In this document: piece after piece, positions 7,392 through 15,555 of the stretch
How positions within the stretch are numbered: the stretch's first letter is position 1
How the letters are laid out: the number at the start of each line of letters is the position of its first letter
Assembly: GCA_937916355.1 (NCBI GenBank)
Contig: CALFTM010000027.1
Span: 1-47,065 of the forward strand
DNA length: 47,065 nt
Direction of reading: 5' to 3'
Source: an uncultured Bacteroidales bacterium
GTDB lineage: Bacteria > Bacteroidota > Bacteroidia > Bacteroidales > Paludibacteraceae
Notes under the pieces: generated by a model
What the model was told of the DNA's origin: nothing
Seen by the model: only the letters and a program-made list of their open reading frames with translations
Databases searched by the model: none
Position numbers and translations under genes: made by a program

Positions 7392-8342
7392 TCACTTGCT
7401 CAAATAAGCAGTCACATTTTTTTCAATACGGTTGGCAATTTCGGAAACTTCCGTTTCACGTTGGAACTTCTCACCAACGATATTTTCATACAATTCGATA
7501 TATCTTTCTGAAATGGATTTTACGATTTCATCGGTCATTTCAGGCACTTGCTGTCCCTCCTTGCCTTGGAAACCGTTATCCATCAACCACTCACGAACGA
7601 ACTCCTTAGACAACTGCTTCTGCGCCTCGCCCTTTTCAAAACGCTCTTGGTAGCCTTCTGCATAAAAATAACGAGAAGAGTCTGGCGTATGGATCTCATC
7701 CATCAAGTAAATTGTTCCGTCAGCTTTTCCAAACTCATATTTAGTGTCAACCAAAATCAAGCCTCTCTTTGCAGCAATTTCAGTTCCTCTTTGGAAAAGA
7801 GCCAAAGTGTACTTTTCCAATACTTCATAATCTTCTGGAGAGACAAGTCCCTGCTTCAAAATCTCCTCTTTTGAGATGTCCTCGTCATGCGCTCCGATTT
7901 CGGCTTTTGTCGTAGGAGTGATGATTGGCGTAGGGAACTTCTGGTTCTCCTTCATTCCATCAGGAATCTTCACGCCACAGATCTCACGCACACCGCTCTT
8001 ATAAGCACGCCATGCGCTTCCGCAAAGGTAGCCTCTCACAATCATTTCAACTGGGAAGCCCTCGCAACGCACACCGACTGTCACGACAGGGTCTGGGGTC
8101 GCCAATTTCCAGTTAGGGCAAATATCCTTTGTATCATCCAAGAAGCGGGCTGCGATTTGATTCAACACCTGTCCCTTGAAAGGAATTCCCTTAGGAAGAA
8201 TCACGTCAAACGCTGAAATACGGTCGGTCGCAACCATGACCAACTTGTCATCGCCTACACTGTAGACATCTCTTACCTTACCATGGTAAACCCCAACTTG
8301 TCCGGGGAAATTGAATTCTGTTTTTGTCAATGCGTTCTCCAT
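7392..8342 (-). CDS. purC: Phosphoribosylaminoimidazole-succinocarboxamide synthase
   Basis: PurC catalyses the ATP-dependent condensation of CAIR with aspartate to SAICAR in purine synthesis. At 316 residues it is of the longer type, related to yeast Ade1, rather than the roughly 240-residue E. coli type. Visible family segments are GKVRDVYSVGDDKLVMVATDRISAF near residues 21-45, VEMIVRGYLCGSAW, and LILVDTKYEFG followed by DEIHTPDSSRYF. It lies 14 nt downstream of phoH, an arrangement common in Bacteroidales, and both are probably driven by the promoter at 9411-9418. Confidence 0.97.
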   Translation of the reverse strand: MENALTKTEFNFPGQVGVYHGKVRDVYSVGDDKLVMVATDRISAFDVILPKGIPFKGQVLNQIAARFLDDTKDICPNWKLATPDPVVTVGVRCEGFPVEMIVRGYLCGSAWRAYKSGVREICGVKIPDGMKENQKFPTPIITPTTKAEIGAHDEDISKEEILKQGLVSPEDYEVLEKYTLALFQRGTEIAAKRGLILVDTKYEFGKADGTIYLMDEIHTPDSSRYFYAEGYQERFEKGEAQKQLSKEFVREWLMDNGFQGKEGQQVPEMTDEIVKSISERYIELYENIVGEKFQRETEVSEIANRIEKNVTAYLSK

Positions 8343-8356
8343 TGTCTTATATTTTT

Positions 8357-9388
8357 TTATTTTACTTCTTTTTTAGGGGTGCGAGGGGCTCTTCTTCTCT
8401 CAGACTTCTCCTCCGGAGTCTCCACCTCGTCCCTCTTCGCAGCTTTACGTGCCGCATCTGATTTATCATAAGCCTCAACAATCCGCTGAACCAATGGGTG
8501 GCGGACAATATCAGAGGCACTGAACTCTATTCTACCAATTCCTTTGACACGCTTCAAGACACCCAAAGCATCCACCAGTCCTGAACGTTGGTTGGAGGGC
8601 AAATCGATTTGCGACATATCTCCGGTAACGATGATTTTACTATTCATACCCAATCGGGTAAGGAACATCTTAATCTGCTGAGACGTGGTGTTTTGCGCCT
8701 CGTCCAAAATGACCACGGCATCGCTCAAGGTACGACCACGCATGAAAGCGAGTGGCGCAATCTGAATCGTTCCGTTCTCCAAGTAATCACGCAACTTGCC
8801 TCCCGGAATCATACACTCCAAAGCATCGTAGAGTGGCTGCAGATAGGGGTCGATTTTCTCCTTCATATCTCCCGGCAAAAAGCCCAATTTCTCACCAGCC
8901 TCAACCGCCGGACGACTCAAAATGATTTTTCGCACCTCCTTATTTTTCAAAGCCCTTACAGCCAAGGCTATCGCCACAAAGGTCTTTCCGGAACCTGCCG
9001 GACCAGTAGCAAACAGCAAATCATTTTTCTCATACAAAGAGACCATCTCCCGCTGATTTTTCGTGCGCGCGATGATGGGTTTACCGTTCACTCCATATAT
9101 GATCAAATCTTTTTTCTCAGAATCTTCTGCCACCTCATTCCCTTTGATGAAATCCACAAGGGTCTGCTCGTCTAAACGATTGTATTTGGAACAAAACCGC
9201 TCAATCTGAAGAAAAACTTCCTCAAACTGGCAAACCTCCGACTCCTCTCCTACGCACTTCAAAACATCACCTCTCGCAATGATTTTCAGCTTCGGATAAA
9301 GGTTCTTCAAGGTGGAAATATTACAATTATTGACCCCATAAAAAACCACGGGATCCGCATTTTCTATCAAAAAAAGTTTCTCTATCAT
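8357..9388 (-). CDS. PhoH family ATPase
   Basis: Cytoplasmic P-loop NTPase of the PhoH/PhoL family, thought to be linked to RNA metabolism and stress. In 343 residues it shows Walker A (GPAGSGKT, 129-136) and Walker B (VILDEAQNTT, about 226-235), with LTRLGMNSKIIVTGDMSQID further on, all highly conserved in the family. The N-terminal 90 residues contain a KH-like or adaptor region typical of the chromosomal form. The last 25 residues are a charged tail (EKSERRRAPRTPKKEVK). First gene of a minus-strand transcript with purC and divergent from hisS. Confidence 0.93.
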   Translation of the reverse strand: MIEKLFLIENADPVVFYGVNNCNISTLKNLYPKLKIIARGDVLKCVGEESEVCQFEEVFLQIERFCSKYNRLDEQTLVDFIKGNEVAEDSEKKDLIIYGVNGKPIIARTKNQREMVSLYEKNDLLFATGPAGSGKTFVAIALAVRALKNKEVRKIILSRPAVEAGEKLGFLPGDMKEKIDPYLQPLYDALECMIPGGKLRDYLENGTIQIAPLAFMRGRTLSDAVVILDEAQNTTSQQIKMFLTRLGMNSKIIVTGDMSQIDLPSNQRSGLVDALGVLKRVKGIGRIEFSASDIVRHPLVQRIVEAYDKSDAARKAAKRDEVETPEEKSERRRAPRTPKKEVK

Positions 9389-9410
9389 CCTCTTTCTTTA
9401 AAGAACTGCG

Positions 9411-9418
9411 CAAAGATA
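9411..9418 (-). promoter_or_regulatory. -7 element (TATCTTTG) for phoH-purC
   Basis: Exact TAnnTTTG match on the minus strand, about 23 nt before the phoH start codon, giving a very short leader. It forms one half of a divergent promoter pair with the hisS element at 9452-9459. Confidence 0.5.
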
Positions 9419-9451
9419 ACCTTTTTCCTTCATCATTTCTAAAAAAAAAGT

Positions 9452-9459
9452 TACTTTTG
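9452..9459 (+). promoter_or_regulatory. -7 element (TACTTTTG) for hisS
   Basis: Exact TAnnTTTG match on the plus strand, 38 nt upstream of the hisS ATG. No clear -33 element is visible. Confidence 0.5.
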
Positions 9460-9496
9460 TGAATAGATTTATAATATATGATATAACAAAAAGAAA

Positions 9497-10861
9497 ATGG
9501 CGAATAAACCTTCAATACCCAAAGGGACGAGAGACTTTTCTCCTGCAGAGATGGAGAAAAGAAATTACATCTTTAACACGATCAAAGATGTTTTTAAATT
9601 GTATGGTTTTCAACAAATTGAGACTCCTGCAATGGAGAACCTCTCTACTTTGATGGGTAAATATGGGGACGAGGGAGACAAGCTTCTCTTTAAGATCCTC
9701 AATTCGGGCGACTATCTTGCAGGGGTGGACGACACTGAACTGGCTGCCCGAAATTCTGTAAAACTGATAAATAAGATTTCTGAAAAAGGACTGCGTTACG
9801 ACCTTACTGTGCCATTCGCAAGGTTTGTCGTAATGAACCGTGACAAGCTATCTTTCCCTTTCAAACGTTTCCAGATCCAACCTGTATGGAGGGCGGACAA
9901 ACCGCAGAAGGGTCGCTACCGCGAATTTTACCAATGCGACGTGGATGTGGTGGGGAGTGATTCTCTGCTGAACGAGGTTGAACTGATCCAAATCGTAGAT
10001 GAGGTGTTCCGCAGATTGAAAGTGAATGTCTGCATCAAACTGAACAACCGTAAAATCCTTTCCGGTATCGCCGAAGTGATTGGAGAGGCGGACAAAATCG
10101 TGGACATCACCGTCGCCATCGACAAACTGGACAAAATCGGACTGGAGAATGTAAATGCAGAGTTGGCTTCTAAGGGCATCCCGCAAGAGGCGATTGAAAA
10201 GCTCCAACCAATCATCCTCCTACAAGGAAGCAACCGAGAGAAGTTGGAGACCCTCCGCAATGTGTTAGGGGCTTCCGAGAGCGGTTTGAAAGGTATCGAA
10301 GAGATTGCAACCATCCTTGACCATGTGGAAGGATTGGGCATCGAAACGAAAGTGGAATTGGATTTGACGCTGGCTCGTGGACTCAACTACTACACCGGTG
10401 CGATATTTGAAGTGAAGGCATTGGATGTGCAGATCGGAAGCATCACCGGCGGTGGTCGCTACGACAACCTGACAGGCGTGTTCGGACTCTCTGGGGTTTC
10501 GGGCGTAGGAATATCTTTCGGTGCAGACCGCATCTATGACGTGTTGAATCAATTAGACCTCTACCCTTCTGAGGTTTCGGAGACGACCAAAATACTCTTC
10601 ACCTCTTTTGGCGACGAAGAGCTGAAATTTGCAGTGCGCTGCGCAAAAGAACTGCGTTCTGCAGGGATTCCGGCTGAGGTCTACCCAGAACCTGCAAAGA
10701 TGAAAAAACAGATGAGCTACGCCAACGCCAAAAACATCCCTTTTGTGGCAATCATCGGAGAGACTGAATTGGCAGAGCAAAAGGTCATGCTGAAAAACAT
10801 GAACACAGGAGAACAAAACCTCCTCAGTGTGGAAGAAGTAAAATCATTAATAACCCTATAA
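9497..10861 (+). CDS. hisS: Histidine--tRNA ligase
   Basis: Class II aminoacyl-tRNA synthetase charging tRNA-His; 454 residues, normal for Bacteroidota. Motif 2 (RRFQIQPVWRADKPQKGRY with RFQ and GRYREFYQ features) and motif 3 (GGGRYDNL followed by GVSGVGISFGADRIYDVL) are evident, as is the HisA loop segment ARGLNYYTG. The C-terminal anticodon-binding domain ends in AEQKVMLKNMNTGEQNLLSVEE. I chose the ATG at 9497 because MANKPSIPKGTRDFSPAEM is the usual N-terminus and the promoter lies correctly placed upstream. The next gene starts 12 nt after the stop. Confidence 0.97.
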   Translation: MANKPSIPKGTRDFSPAEMEKRNYIFNTIKDVFKLYGFQQIETPAMENLSTLMGKYGDEGDKLLFKILNSGDYLAGVDDTELAARNSVKLINKISEKGLRYDLTVPFARFVVMNRDKLSFPFKRFQIQPVWRADKPQKGRYREFYQCDVDVVGSDSLLNEVELIQIVDEVFRRLKVNVCIKLNNRKILSGIAEVIGEADKIVDITVAIDKLDKIGLENVNAELASKGIPQEAIEKLQPIILLQGSNREKLETLRNVLGASESGLKGIEEIATILDHVEGLGIETKVELDLTLARGLNYYTGAIFEVKALDVQIGSITGGGRYDNLTGVFGLSGVSGVGISFGADRIYDVLNQLDLYPSEVSETTKILFTSFGDEELKFAVRCAKELRSAGIPAEVYPEPAKMKKQMSYANAKNIPFVAIIGETELAEQKVMLKNMNTGEQNLLSVEEVKSLITL

Positions 10862-10873
10862 AACGAAAAGCAA

Positions 10874-12082
10874 ATGTCAAAAGTACTTATTATCGGAGTG
10901 GGAGGAGTCGGAACAGTGGTTTGCCACAAGGTTGCGCAACACACCGACATTTTCACAGATATTGTCATCGCAAGCCGTACACAATCTAAATGTGATGCGG
11001 TGGCAAAGGTGTTGAAAGAGAAATATGGAGTGTCTGTCACCACCGACAAAGTGGATGCAGACTACACTGAACAAATAGTTGCCTTATTCAAAAAGCACCA
11101 ACCAGAATTGGTCATCAACGTGGCGTTGCCTTACCAAGACCTCAACATCATGGACGCTTGTCTGGAGTGTGGTGTGAACTATTTGGACACTGCCAATTAC
11201 GAGCCGAAAGACGAGGCTCATTTTGAATATAGCTGGCAATGGGCATACAGAGAGAAGTTTGAAAAGGCTGGTCTGACTGCCATCTTGGGTTGCGGATTCG
11301 ACCCGGGAGTCTCTGGCATCTACACTGCATACGCTGCAAAGCACCACTTCAAAGAGATGCACGTGTTGGACATTGTGGACTGCAACGCCGGCAACCACCA
11401 CAAGGCTTTCGCCACCAACTTCAACCCGGAAATCAACATCCGTGAAATCACCCAAAAGGGATTGTATTATGAGAATGGAGAGTGGATTGAAACAGAACCT
11501 TTGGAAATCCACAAACCATTGACCTATCCTAACATCGGACCTCGTGAATCCTACTTGATGCACCACGAGGAGTTGGAGTCTTTGGTGATCAACTTCCCAA
11601 CCATCAAAAAGGCTCGTTTCTGGATGACTTTCGGACAGGAGTACCTCACCCACTTGCGAGTGATCCAAAACATCGGAATGGCACGTATCGACGAGGTAGA
11701 CTACAACGGAGTGAAAATCGTTCCTTTGCAGTTCTTGAAGGCGGTGTTGCCTAACCCACAAGACTTAGGCGAGAACTACGAAGGAGAGACCAGCATCGGA
11801 TGCCGTATCCGCGGAATCGGCAAAGACGGAAAGCCTCTTACCTATTATGTGTACAACAACTGCAGCCACCAAGAGGCATACAAGGAGACTGGAATGCAGG
11901 GCGTGAGCTACACCACAGGAGTACCAGCCTGCATCGGAGCGCAGATGTTCTTCAAAGGGTTGTGGCGCAAACCGGGCGTATGGAATGTCGAGGAGTTCGA
12001 CCCAGACCCATTCATGGAGGAATTGAACAAGCAAGGATTGCCTTGGCATGAAGTCTTCAATGGCGATTTGGAATTGGATTAA
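10874..12082 (+). CDS. Carboxynorspermidine/carboxyspermidine synthase (saccharopine dehydrogenase family)
   Basis: This 402-residue protein reductively condenses aspartate semialdehyde with putrescine or diaminopropane to give carboxyspermidine or carboxynorspermidine, the step before NspC decarboxylation in the alternative polyamine pathway used by Bacteroidota. Evidence is the N-terminal Rossmann motif VLIIGVGGVGTVV, the saccharopine-dehydrogenase-like body with LGCGFDPGVSGIYTAYA and DCNAGNHHKAFATNFNPEIN, and the characteristic end VPACIGAQMFFKGLWRKPGVWNVE. Lysine-pathway saccharopine reductases look different at the C-terminus. The matching decarboxylase is not in the window. It is co-transcribed with hisS (12-nt gap) and followed by a strong terminator. 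The choice between the C7 and C8 polyamine product is inferred from the phylum (spermidine). Confidence 0.88.
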   Translation: MSKVLIIGVGGVGTVVCHKVAQHTDIFTDIVIASRTQSKCDAVAKVLKEKYGVSVTTDKVDADYTEQIVALFKKHQPELVINVALPYQDLNIMDACLECGVNYLDTANYEPKDEAHFEYSWQWAYREKFEKAGLTAILGCGFDPGVSGIYTAYAAKHHFKEMHVLDIVDCNAGNHHKAFATNFNPEINIREITQKGLYYENGEWIETEPLEIHKPLTYPNIGPRESYLMHHEELESLVINFPTIKKARFWMTFGQEYLTHLRVIQNIGMARIDEVDYNGVKIVPLQFLKAVLPNPQDLGENYEGETSIGCRIRGIGKDGKPLTYYVYNNCSHQEAYKETGMQGVSYTTGVPACIGAQMFFKGLWRKPGVWNVEEFDPDPFMEELNKQGLPWHEVFNGDLELD

Positions 12083-12103
12083 AAAAAAATCAACAAAAAC
12101 ATC

Positions 12104-12143
12104 AAATCCCTGCCTTCGCACGAGGCGGGGATTTTTGTTTTTT
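12104..12143 (+). terminator. Terminator of hisS operon
   Basis: AAATCCCTGCCT pairs with AGGCGGGGATTT around the loop TCGCACG, with one T-G wobble, and is followed by a long T-rich run to 12144. Confidence 0.9.
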
Positions 12144-12148
12144 TACTA

Positions 12149-12328
12149 CTGTCCGCTAAAACTTTTTGAAGGTTTTCTCAAACTATATTTTGTCGGGCAA
12201 CCGATATATTAGGAGTACAAACACTCCAATGTAGAAAAAAAAACGGCATAATATGACTTCAAGTGGCAAATATGCCCATGTGTAATTGAGGTTAATGTGG
12301 TTTGTAATGTATTTTTTTTATCGGACAG
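12149..12328. repeat. Inverted-repeat element of about 180 bp, MITE-like
   Basis: CTGTCCGCTAAAA (12149-12161) is matched at 12316-12328 by TTTTATCGGACAG, its inverse with 12 of 13 bases identical. The DNA between them has no ORF and contains a small hairpin (GGAGT..ACTCC). The size, termini and AT-rich interior fit a non-autonomous transposon remnant. I see no convincing target-site duplication. No related full-length element is present in the window. Confidence 0.45.
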
Positions 12329-12381
12329 CCGTTATTTTATTTCAAAAGGGGGGTTGTCTAACTTGAAAAAAAATAGAAACA

Positions 12382-12411
12382 GGTCATAATATATATTTAA
12401 GGGTCATAATA
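12382..12411. promoter_or_regulatory. Direct repeat GGTCATAATA, 20-bp period
   Basis: GGTCATAATA occurs at 12382-12391 and again at 12402-12411, exactly 20 bp apart, which places both on the same DNA face. It lies about 240 bp upstream of the cytolysin-like gene inside a gene-free stretch (12144-12647). It could bind a dimeric or tandem regulator; no such regulator is recognisable next to it. Confidence 0.3.
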
Positions 12412-12647
12412 ATTTCCCCAATACCTTAAATATACATAATTATATCCAACTAGTTAAAAACATCCTATCAAATCAAACGCATAATAACATTCCGCAATAA
12501 GACAATAAATTTAACCAACTAACAAACAACATCTTATATAAAAGAAACATCATTAGATATATATTTTTTAGATTTACACATACATTGGCACGATATTTGT
12601 AATAAATTAAATACGAATTTAAAGTTTAACTAATTAAATTATTTACA

Positions 12648-14315
12648 ATGAAACCTAAAATTAAAAAATTCAGTGTGTTGTTACTTTCTTTATTAGTTGC
12701 AGGAACTTCTTGCACAAGAGAATCAGAAGAAAAAGAAGGAAGCAGCCCACAATCATTAAGTGAATTTATCGCGGATTTAGAAGACCCTATACAAAAGAAG
12801 GCTACCGGACACGAGCAGATTGGTGATGTCTTAACAGAAATCGACGAAGAGACAAACACTATATGCGAATGCACAAAATACAAGGCCTCGGAAAACTTTT
12901 CAGAAATAATGCTTCTTGATCCGACTTCTAACGTAGTCTATCCAGGAAGTATTATTGAAGGAAACTCCGTCTTAACAGGTTCTTACAGACAAATAGTATT
13001 ACCTCGTAAACCATTAAACCTCTCAACCAACCTTCAAAATTTCAACGGCAGCTGTACTACAACTGTAGAAGAACCGACTCTATCCAATGTCAGATCTGCG
13101 ATTAAAGAGATGATTTACGATTCTGAACAAACAGGATCAACATCTGCAAAAATGACATTTGAAATCGAAGAAGTTCACTCTGCCGAACAACTCAACCTAG
13201 CAATTGGTGCAAGCGTTGATGCAGGCAAGATAGACCTAACGTCAAAATTCGACTTCAACAGCAGAACAACCAAAAGCCGTTTTTTAGTGAAATTCATACA
13301 AGTTTATTATACCATAGATGTAGATGCGCCTTCTTCTCCATCCGACTTCTTCGCGGACAATGTTACAGCAAGTGATCTTTCAAATGCAATTGGAGGAAAT
13401 ACCGTACCAGTATACGTCTCTAGCGTACAATACGGACGTATAGCCTACTACTGTATGGAAAGTTCAGAAAGAGGAGATTCAGTAAAAGCCAACCTTGAAA
13501 TTGCAATAAAAATGGGAGTTGAAGCAAAAAGCACAACAAATTTAACCAACAACAGCTATCTTAAAAATATGAAAGTTTCTGGAACCATCATTGGTGGATC
13601 GGGAGAAGATGCCGTTCAATCTGTAACCGGAATGGATGGTTTGATCAAATACATCACCTCCGGAGGGAACTACACGAAAGAATCGCCAGGAGCTCCTATT
13701 GCATTTACACTTACCAGACTCTCTAACAACGAGGTTTTCAATGTAGTTAACAGTTCTGAATATGTTGCCAGAACTTGTAAATCAACAGAAGGATCTATAC
13801 TACCTGTATACATCCGTGGGCTAAAGGGGAACAATAATCTATTTGGTTCTATCACAGCACAAATATACTACGATGAAACCGAATCTGGCGCCCCTATTCA
13901 CCTATTCTATCGAAACGAAAATAACTATTTGACCGCAGACGAGTCTATGAAAGTAGATTTAGACCAACCTAACAATGCAACCCTCTACATCGACTACGAA
14001 AAATTCAGCACCGCTCAAATTGGGATCAAGGCAGAGTTATACGAATATGACAGATCTTGTGGTTGCAAAGGACGTACCAACAATGACAAATACAACATTG
14101 TCAATCAAAAATTTTTATTAAATGACATTATAAACAAAAGCGAAAACATAAGTTTCGATGGTGAAGGAAACGTCTTGATTACAATCACATGTTCTATCGA
14201 ACATGATGAAAACCACCAAAGTTGCGGTATATGGGGATGGGACACAAAACACGAACCATCTAATAAACCGACAGACAATCAAGTTGTTTTTGCATTTAAA
14301 GTCAATTTAGACTAG
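12648..14315 (+). CDS. Cholesterol-dependent-cytolysin-like (thiol-activated cytolysin family) lipoprotein
   Basis: The 555-residue product is a lipoprotein (lipobox AGTSC, Cys22) followed by an acidic linker (RESEEKE). Residues about 35-380 follow the domain 1-3 core of cholesterol-dependent cytolysins: VVYPGSII (97-104), RKPLNLSTNL, the EEPTLSNVRSAI segment (141-152), the FIQVYYTIDVDAPSSPSDFF block (217-235), PVYVSSVQYGR (254-264), IIGGSGEDAVQ with the paired glycines (315-318), then PGAPIAFTLTRLSNNEV and SSEYVAR. This is the pore-forming part. The usual fourth domain with its Trp-rich undecapeptide (ECTGLAWEWWR) is absent; residues 380-555 form a different beta-rich region with Cys-rich spots (SCGCKGR, SCGIWGW). 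It is thus a CDC-like protein unlikely to bind cholesterol in the classical way. The region is AT-rich compared with neighbours. A short lipoprotein gene follows after 29 nt. Confidence 0.85.
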   Translation: MKPKIKKFSVLLLSLLVAGTSCTRESEEKEGSSPQSLSEFIADLEDPIQKKATGHEQIGDVLTEIDEETNTICECTKYKASENFSEIMLLDPTSNVVYPGSIIEGNSVLTGSYRQIVLPRKPLNLSTNLQNFNGSCTTTVEEPTLSNVRSAIKEMIYDSEQTGSTSAKMTFEIEEVHSAEQLNLAIGASVDAGKIDLTSKFDFNSRTTKSRFLVKFIQVYYTIDVDAPSSPSDFFADNVTASDLSNAIGGNTVPVYVSSVQYGRIAYYCMESSERGDSVKANLEIAIKMGVEAKSTTNLTNNSYLKNMKVSGTIIGGSGEDAVQSVTGMDGLIKYITSGGNYTKESPGAPIAFTLTRLSNNEVFNVVNSSEYVARTCKSTEGSILPVYIRGLKGNNNLFGSITAQIYYDETESGAPIHLFYRNENNYLTADESMKVDLDQPNNATLYIDYEKFSTAQIGIKAELYEYDRSCGCKGRTNNDKYNIVNQKFLLNDIINKSENISFDGEGNVLITITCSIEHDENHQSCGIWGWDTKHEPSNKPTDNQVVFAFKVNLD

Positions 14316-14344
14316 TAGTTACTAAAACTTAACAAATAAGGACA

Positions 14345-14971
14345 ATGAAAAAATTAAATTTCATCATTGCACTACTGCTTACTATTGCAGTAAGTTGTCA
14401 AAAAGAAGACGATATTTTAACGCAAAATGACATTCAGCCCAAAACCGTAGTCTTCAAACAATTTTTATTGGGGAATCAATATGTTGATAGCGCTAGATAC
14501 CATCAATTTTTTGATATCGAAATAGAAAATACTCACAACAACCGCTTTACAGATTTCGATTTCGCATTTGGTTACGCATACGGTATCACCGGCGACTACA
14601 AACATATCATTGCTGCGCCATGTTCTAAGGAGTTAAAAGCCGCATGGTCCTTGTCTGAAAAAAATTATACTAGTCAAAAGAAGACCGAATTCTATAGACT
14701 TCCGGACAATTTCAACTCATACCATTTCGACACCCTGAGTACTGTTGCCGGGCTAAAAGAACTGATGGAAAAATGCTCTAGAATATACGCAAAAGACAAC
14801 TCTACAGATTGTTTTGCTTCTGACGAGTACGGATGGAGCGGAGGTGAATTAGTTGCATTCAAAACAGAGTCAGGCAAAGTGGGTGTGATAGAGATTGGAA
14901 GTATCACAGAATACAAAGAGGGTGACGACGAAGGAAGTGTTTGGATTGAAATCAAATTCGAAGGGAAATAA
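14345..14971 (+). CDS. Predicted surface lipoprotein next to the CDC-like gene
   Basis: This 208-residue protein is not recognised. It starts with a lipoprotein signal (MKKLNFIIALLLTIAVSC, Cys18). The residues after the cysteine, QKEDD, closely fit the lipoprotein surface-export motif known from Capnocytophaga (Lys followed by acidic residues), so it is predicted to face the outside. The mature part looks like a mixed alpha/beta domain with FDFAFGYAYG, AAPCSKELKAAW and a C-terminal SGKVGVIEIGSITEYKEG strand pair. It begins 29 nt after the cytolysin-like gene and ends at a strong terminator, so the two almost certainly share a transcript. A protective (immunity), chaperone or targeting role for the pore-former is the natural hypothesis but is inference from position only. 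Confidence 0.8.
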   Translation: MKKLNFIIALLLTIAVSCQKEDDILTQNDIQPKTVVFKQFLLGNQYVDSARYHQFFDIEIENTHNNRFTDFDFAFGYAYGITGDYKHIIAAPCSKELKAAWSLSEKNYTSQKKTEFYRLPDNFNSYHFDTLSTVAGLKELMEKCSRIYAKDNSTDCFASDEYGWSGGELVAFKTESGKVGVIEIGSITEYKEGDDEGSVWIEIKFEGK

Positions 14972-14990
14972 GATGTAAACATTTTCACAA

Positions 14991-15031
14991 AAAAGAGGCT
15001 GTCCAACTTTTGTTGTTAGACAGCCTCTTTT
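14991..15031. terminator. Bidirectional terminator
   Basis: AAAAGAGGCTGTC (14991-15003) pairs perfectly with GACAGCCTCTTTT (15019-15031), and the stem can extend four more pairs with one mismatch. The A and T runs on both sides let it work in both directions, ending the cytolysin-like operon (plus) and the small lipoprotein gene at 15059-15499 (minus). Confidence 0.9.
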
Positions 15032-15058
15032 TTCATCTTACAACAAGCCCTTAACCAT

Positions 15059-15499
15059 TTATTTTTTTTGAGCTTTGTAAACTGCCACCTTATCCACCTT
15101 ATCATCCGAAAATTCCATTTTCATCTCTATTTTATTCTCGTCTATAGAAGTAATGGTATAATAAATAGCACCTACTCTTATCTCCTTATATCCATCATAA
15201 GAACCTATATAAATCACAGCATCATCATGATCGATCCATTCTGCAGATTCTTTATCATACTTTTGAGATGTCAGGCTATACTCTTGCCCTATCTTTGCAA
15301 AAACAATACGAAGTGTTTGCTCTGAAGGAGCTATGGATTCGACTGTTTCTTCATCTTCTCCGCCCTGAATGCTATAATCAGTTACATAATAATAACCATC
15401 ATAAACCTTCGCAGCTTCAGGTTCATCTTCTTTACAAGAAGGTAGAATTGCCATCACAAACATTGACAACATCACAAAAACAACACTTACTTTTTTCAT
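15059..15499 (-). CDS. Hypothetical lipoprotein, 146 residues
   Basis: Not recognised as a named family. The N-terminus is a lipoprotein signal (MKKVSVVFVMLSMFVMAILPSC), and KEDEPE directly follows the cysteine. That acidic pattern resembles a surface-export signal, so an outside-facing location is plausible. The rest is a small beta-rich domain with repeated strands (YDGYYYVTDYSI, VIYIGSYDGYKEIRVGAIYYTITSI) resembling lipocalin-like Bacteroidota lipoproteins; this is inference from the strand pattern. It is convergent with the cytolysin-like pair and shares their terminator. trpB2 lies upstream on the same strand, 57 nt away, with no terminator visible between them. Confidence 0.7.
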   Translation of the reverse strand: MKKVSVVFVMLSMFVMAILPSCKEDEPEAAKVYDGYYYVTDYSIQGGEDEETVESIAPSEQTLRIVFAKIGQEYSLTSQKYDKESAEWIDHDDAVIYIGSYDGYKEIRVGAIYYTITSIDENKIEMKMEFSDDKVDKVAVYKAQKK

Positions 15500-15555
15500 T
15501 TTTTATTTTTTTTAATTTAACATTATAAAACCACATTATCATTCAATCGAATGGT

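Noticed and set aside
12648..14315. Reading the CDC-like protein as a MACPF/perforin protein
   Set aside because: The motif order and wording follow thiol-activated cytolysins closely; the MACPF signature is not seen.
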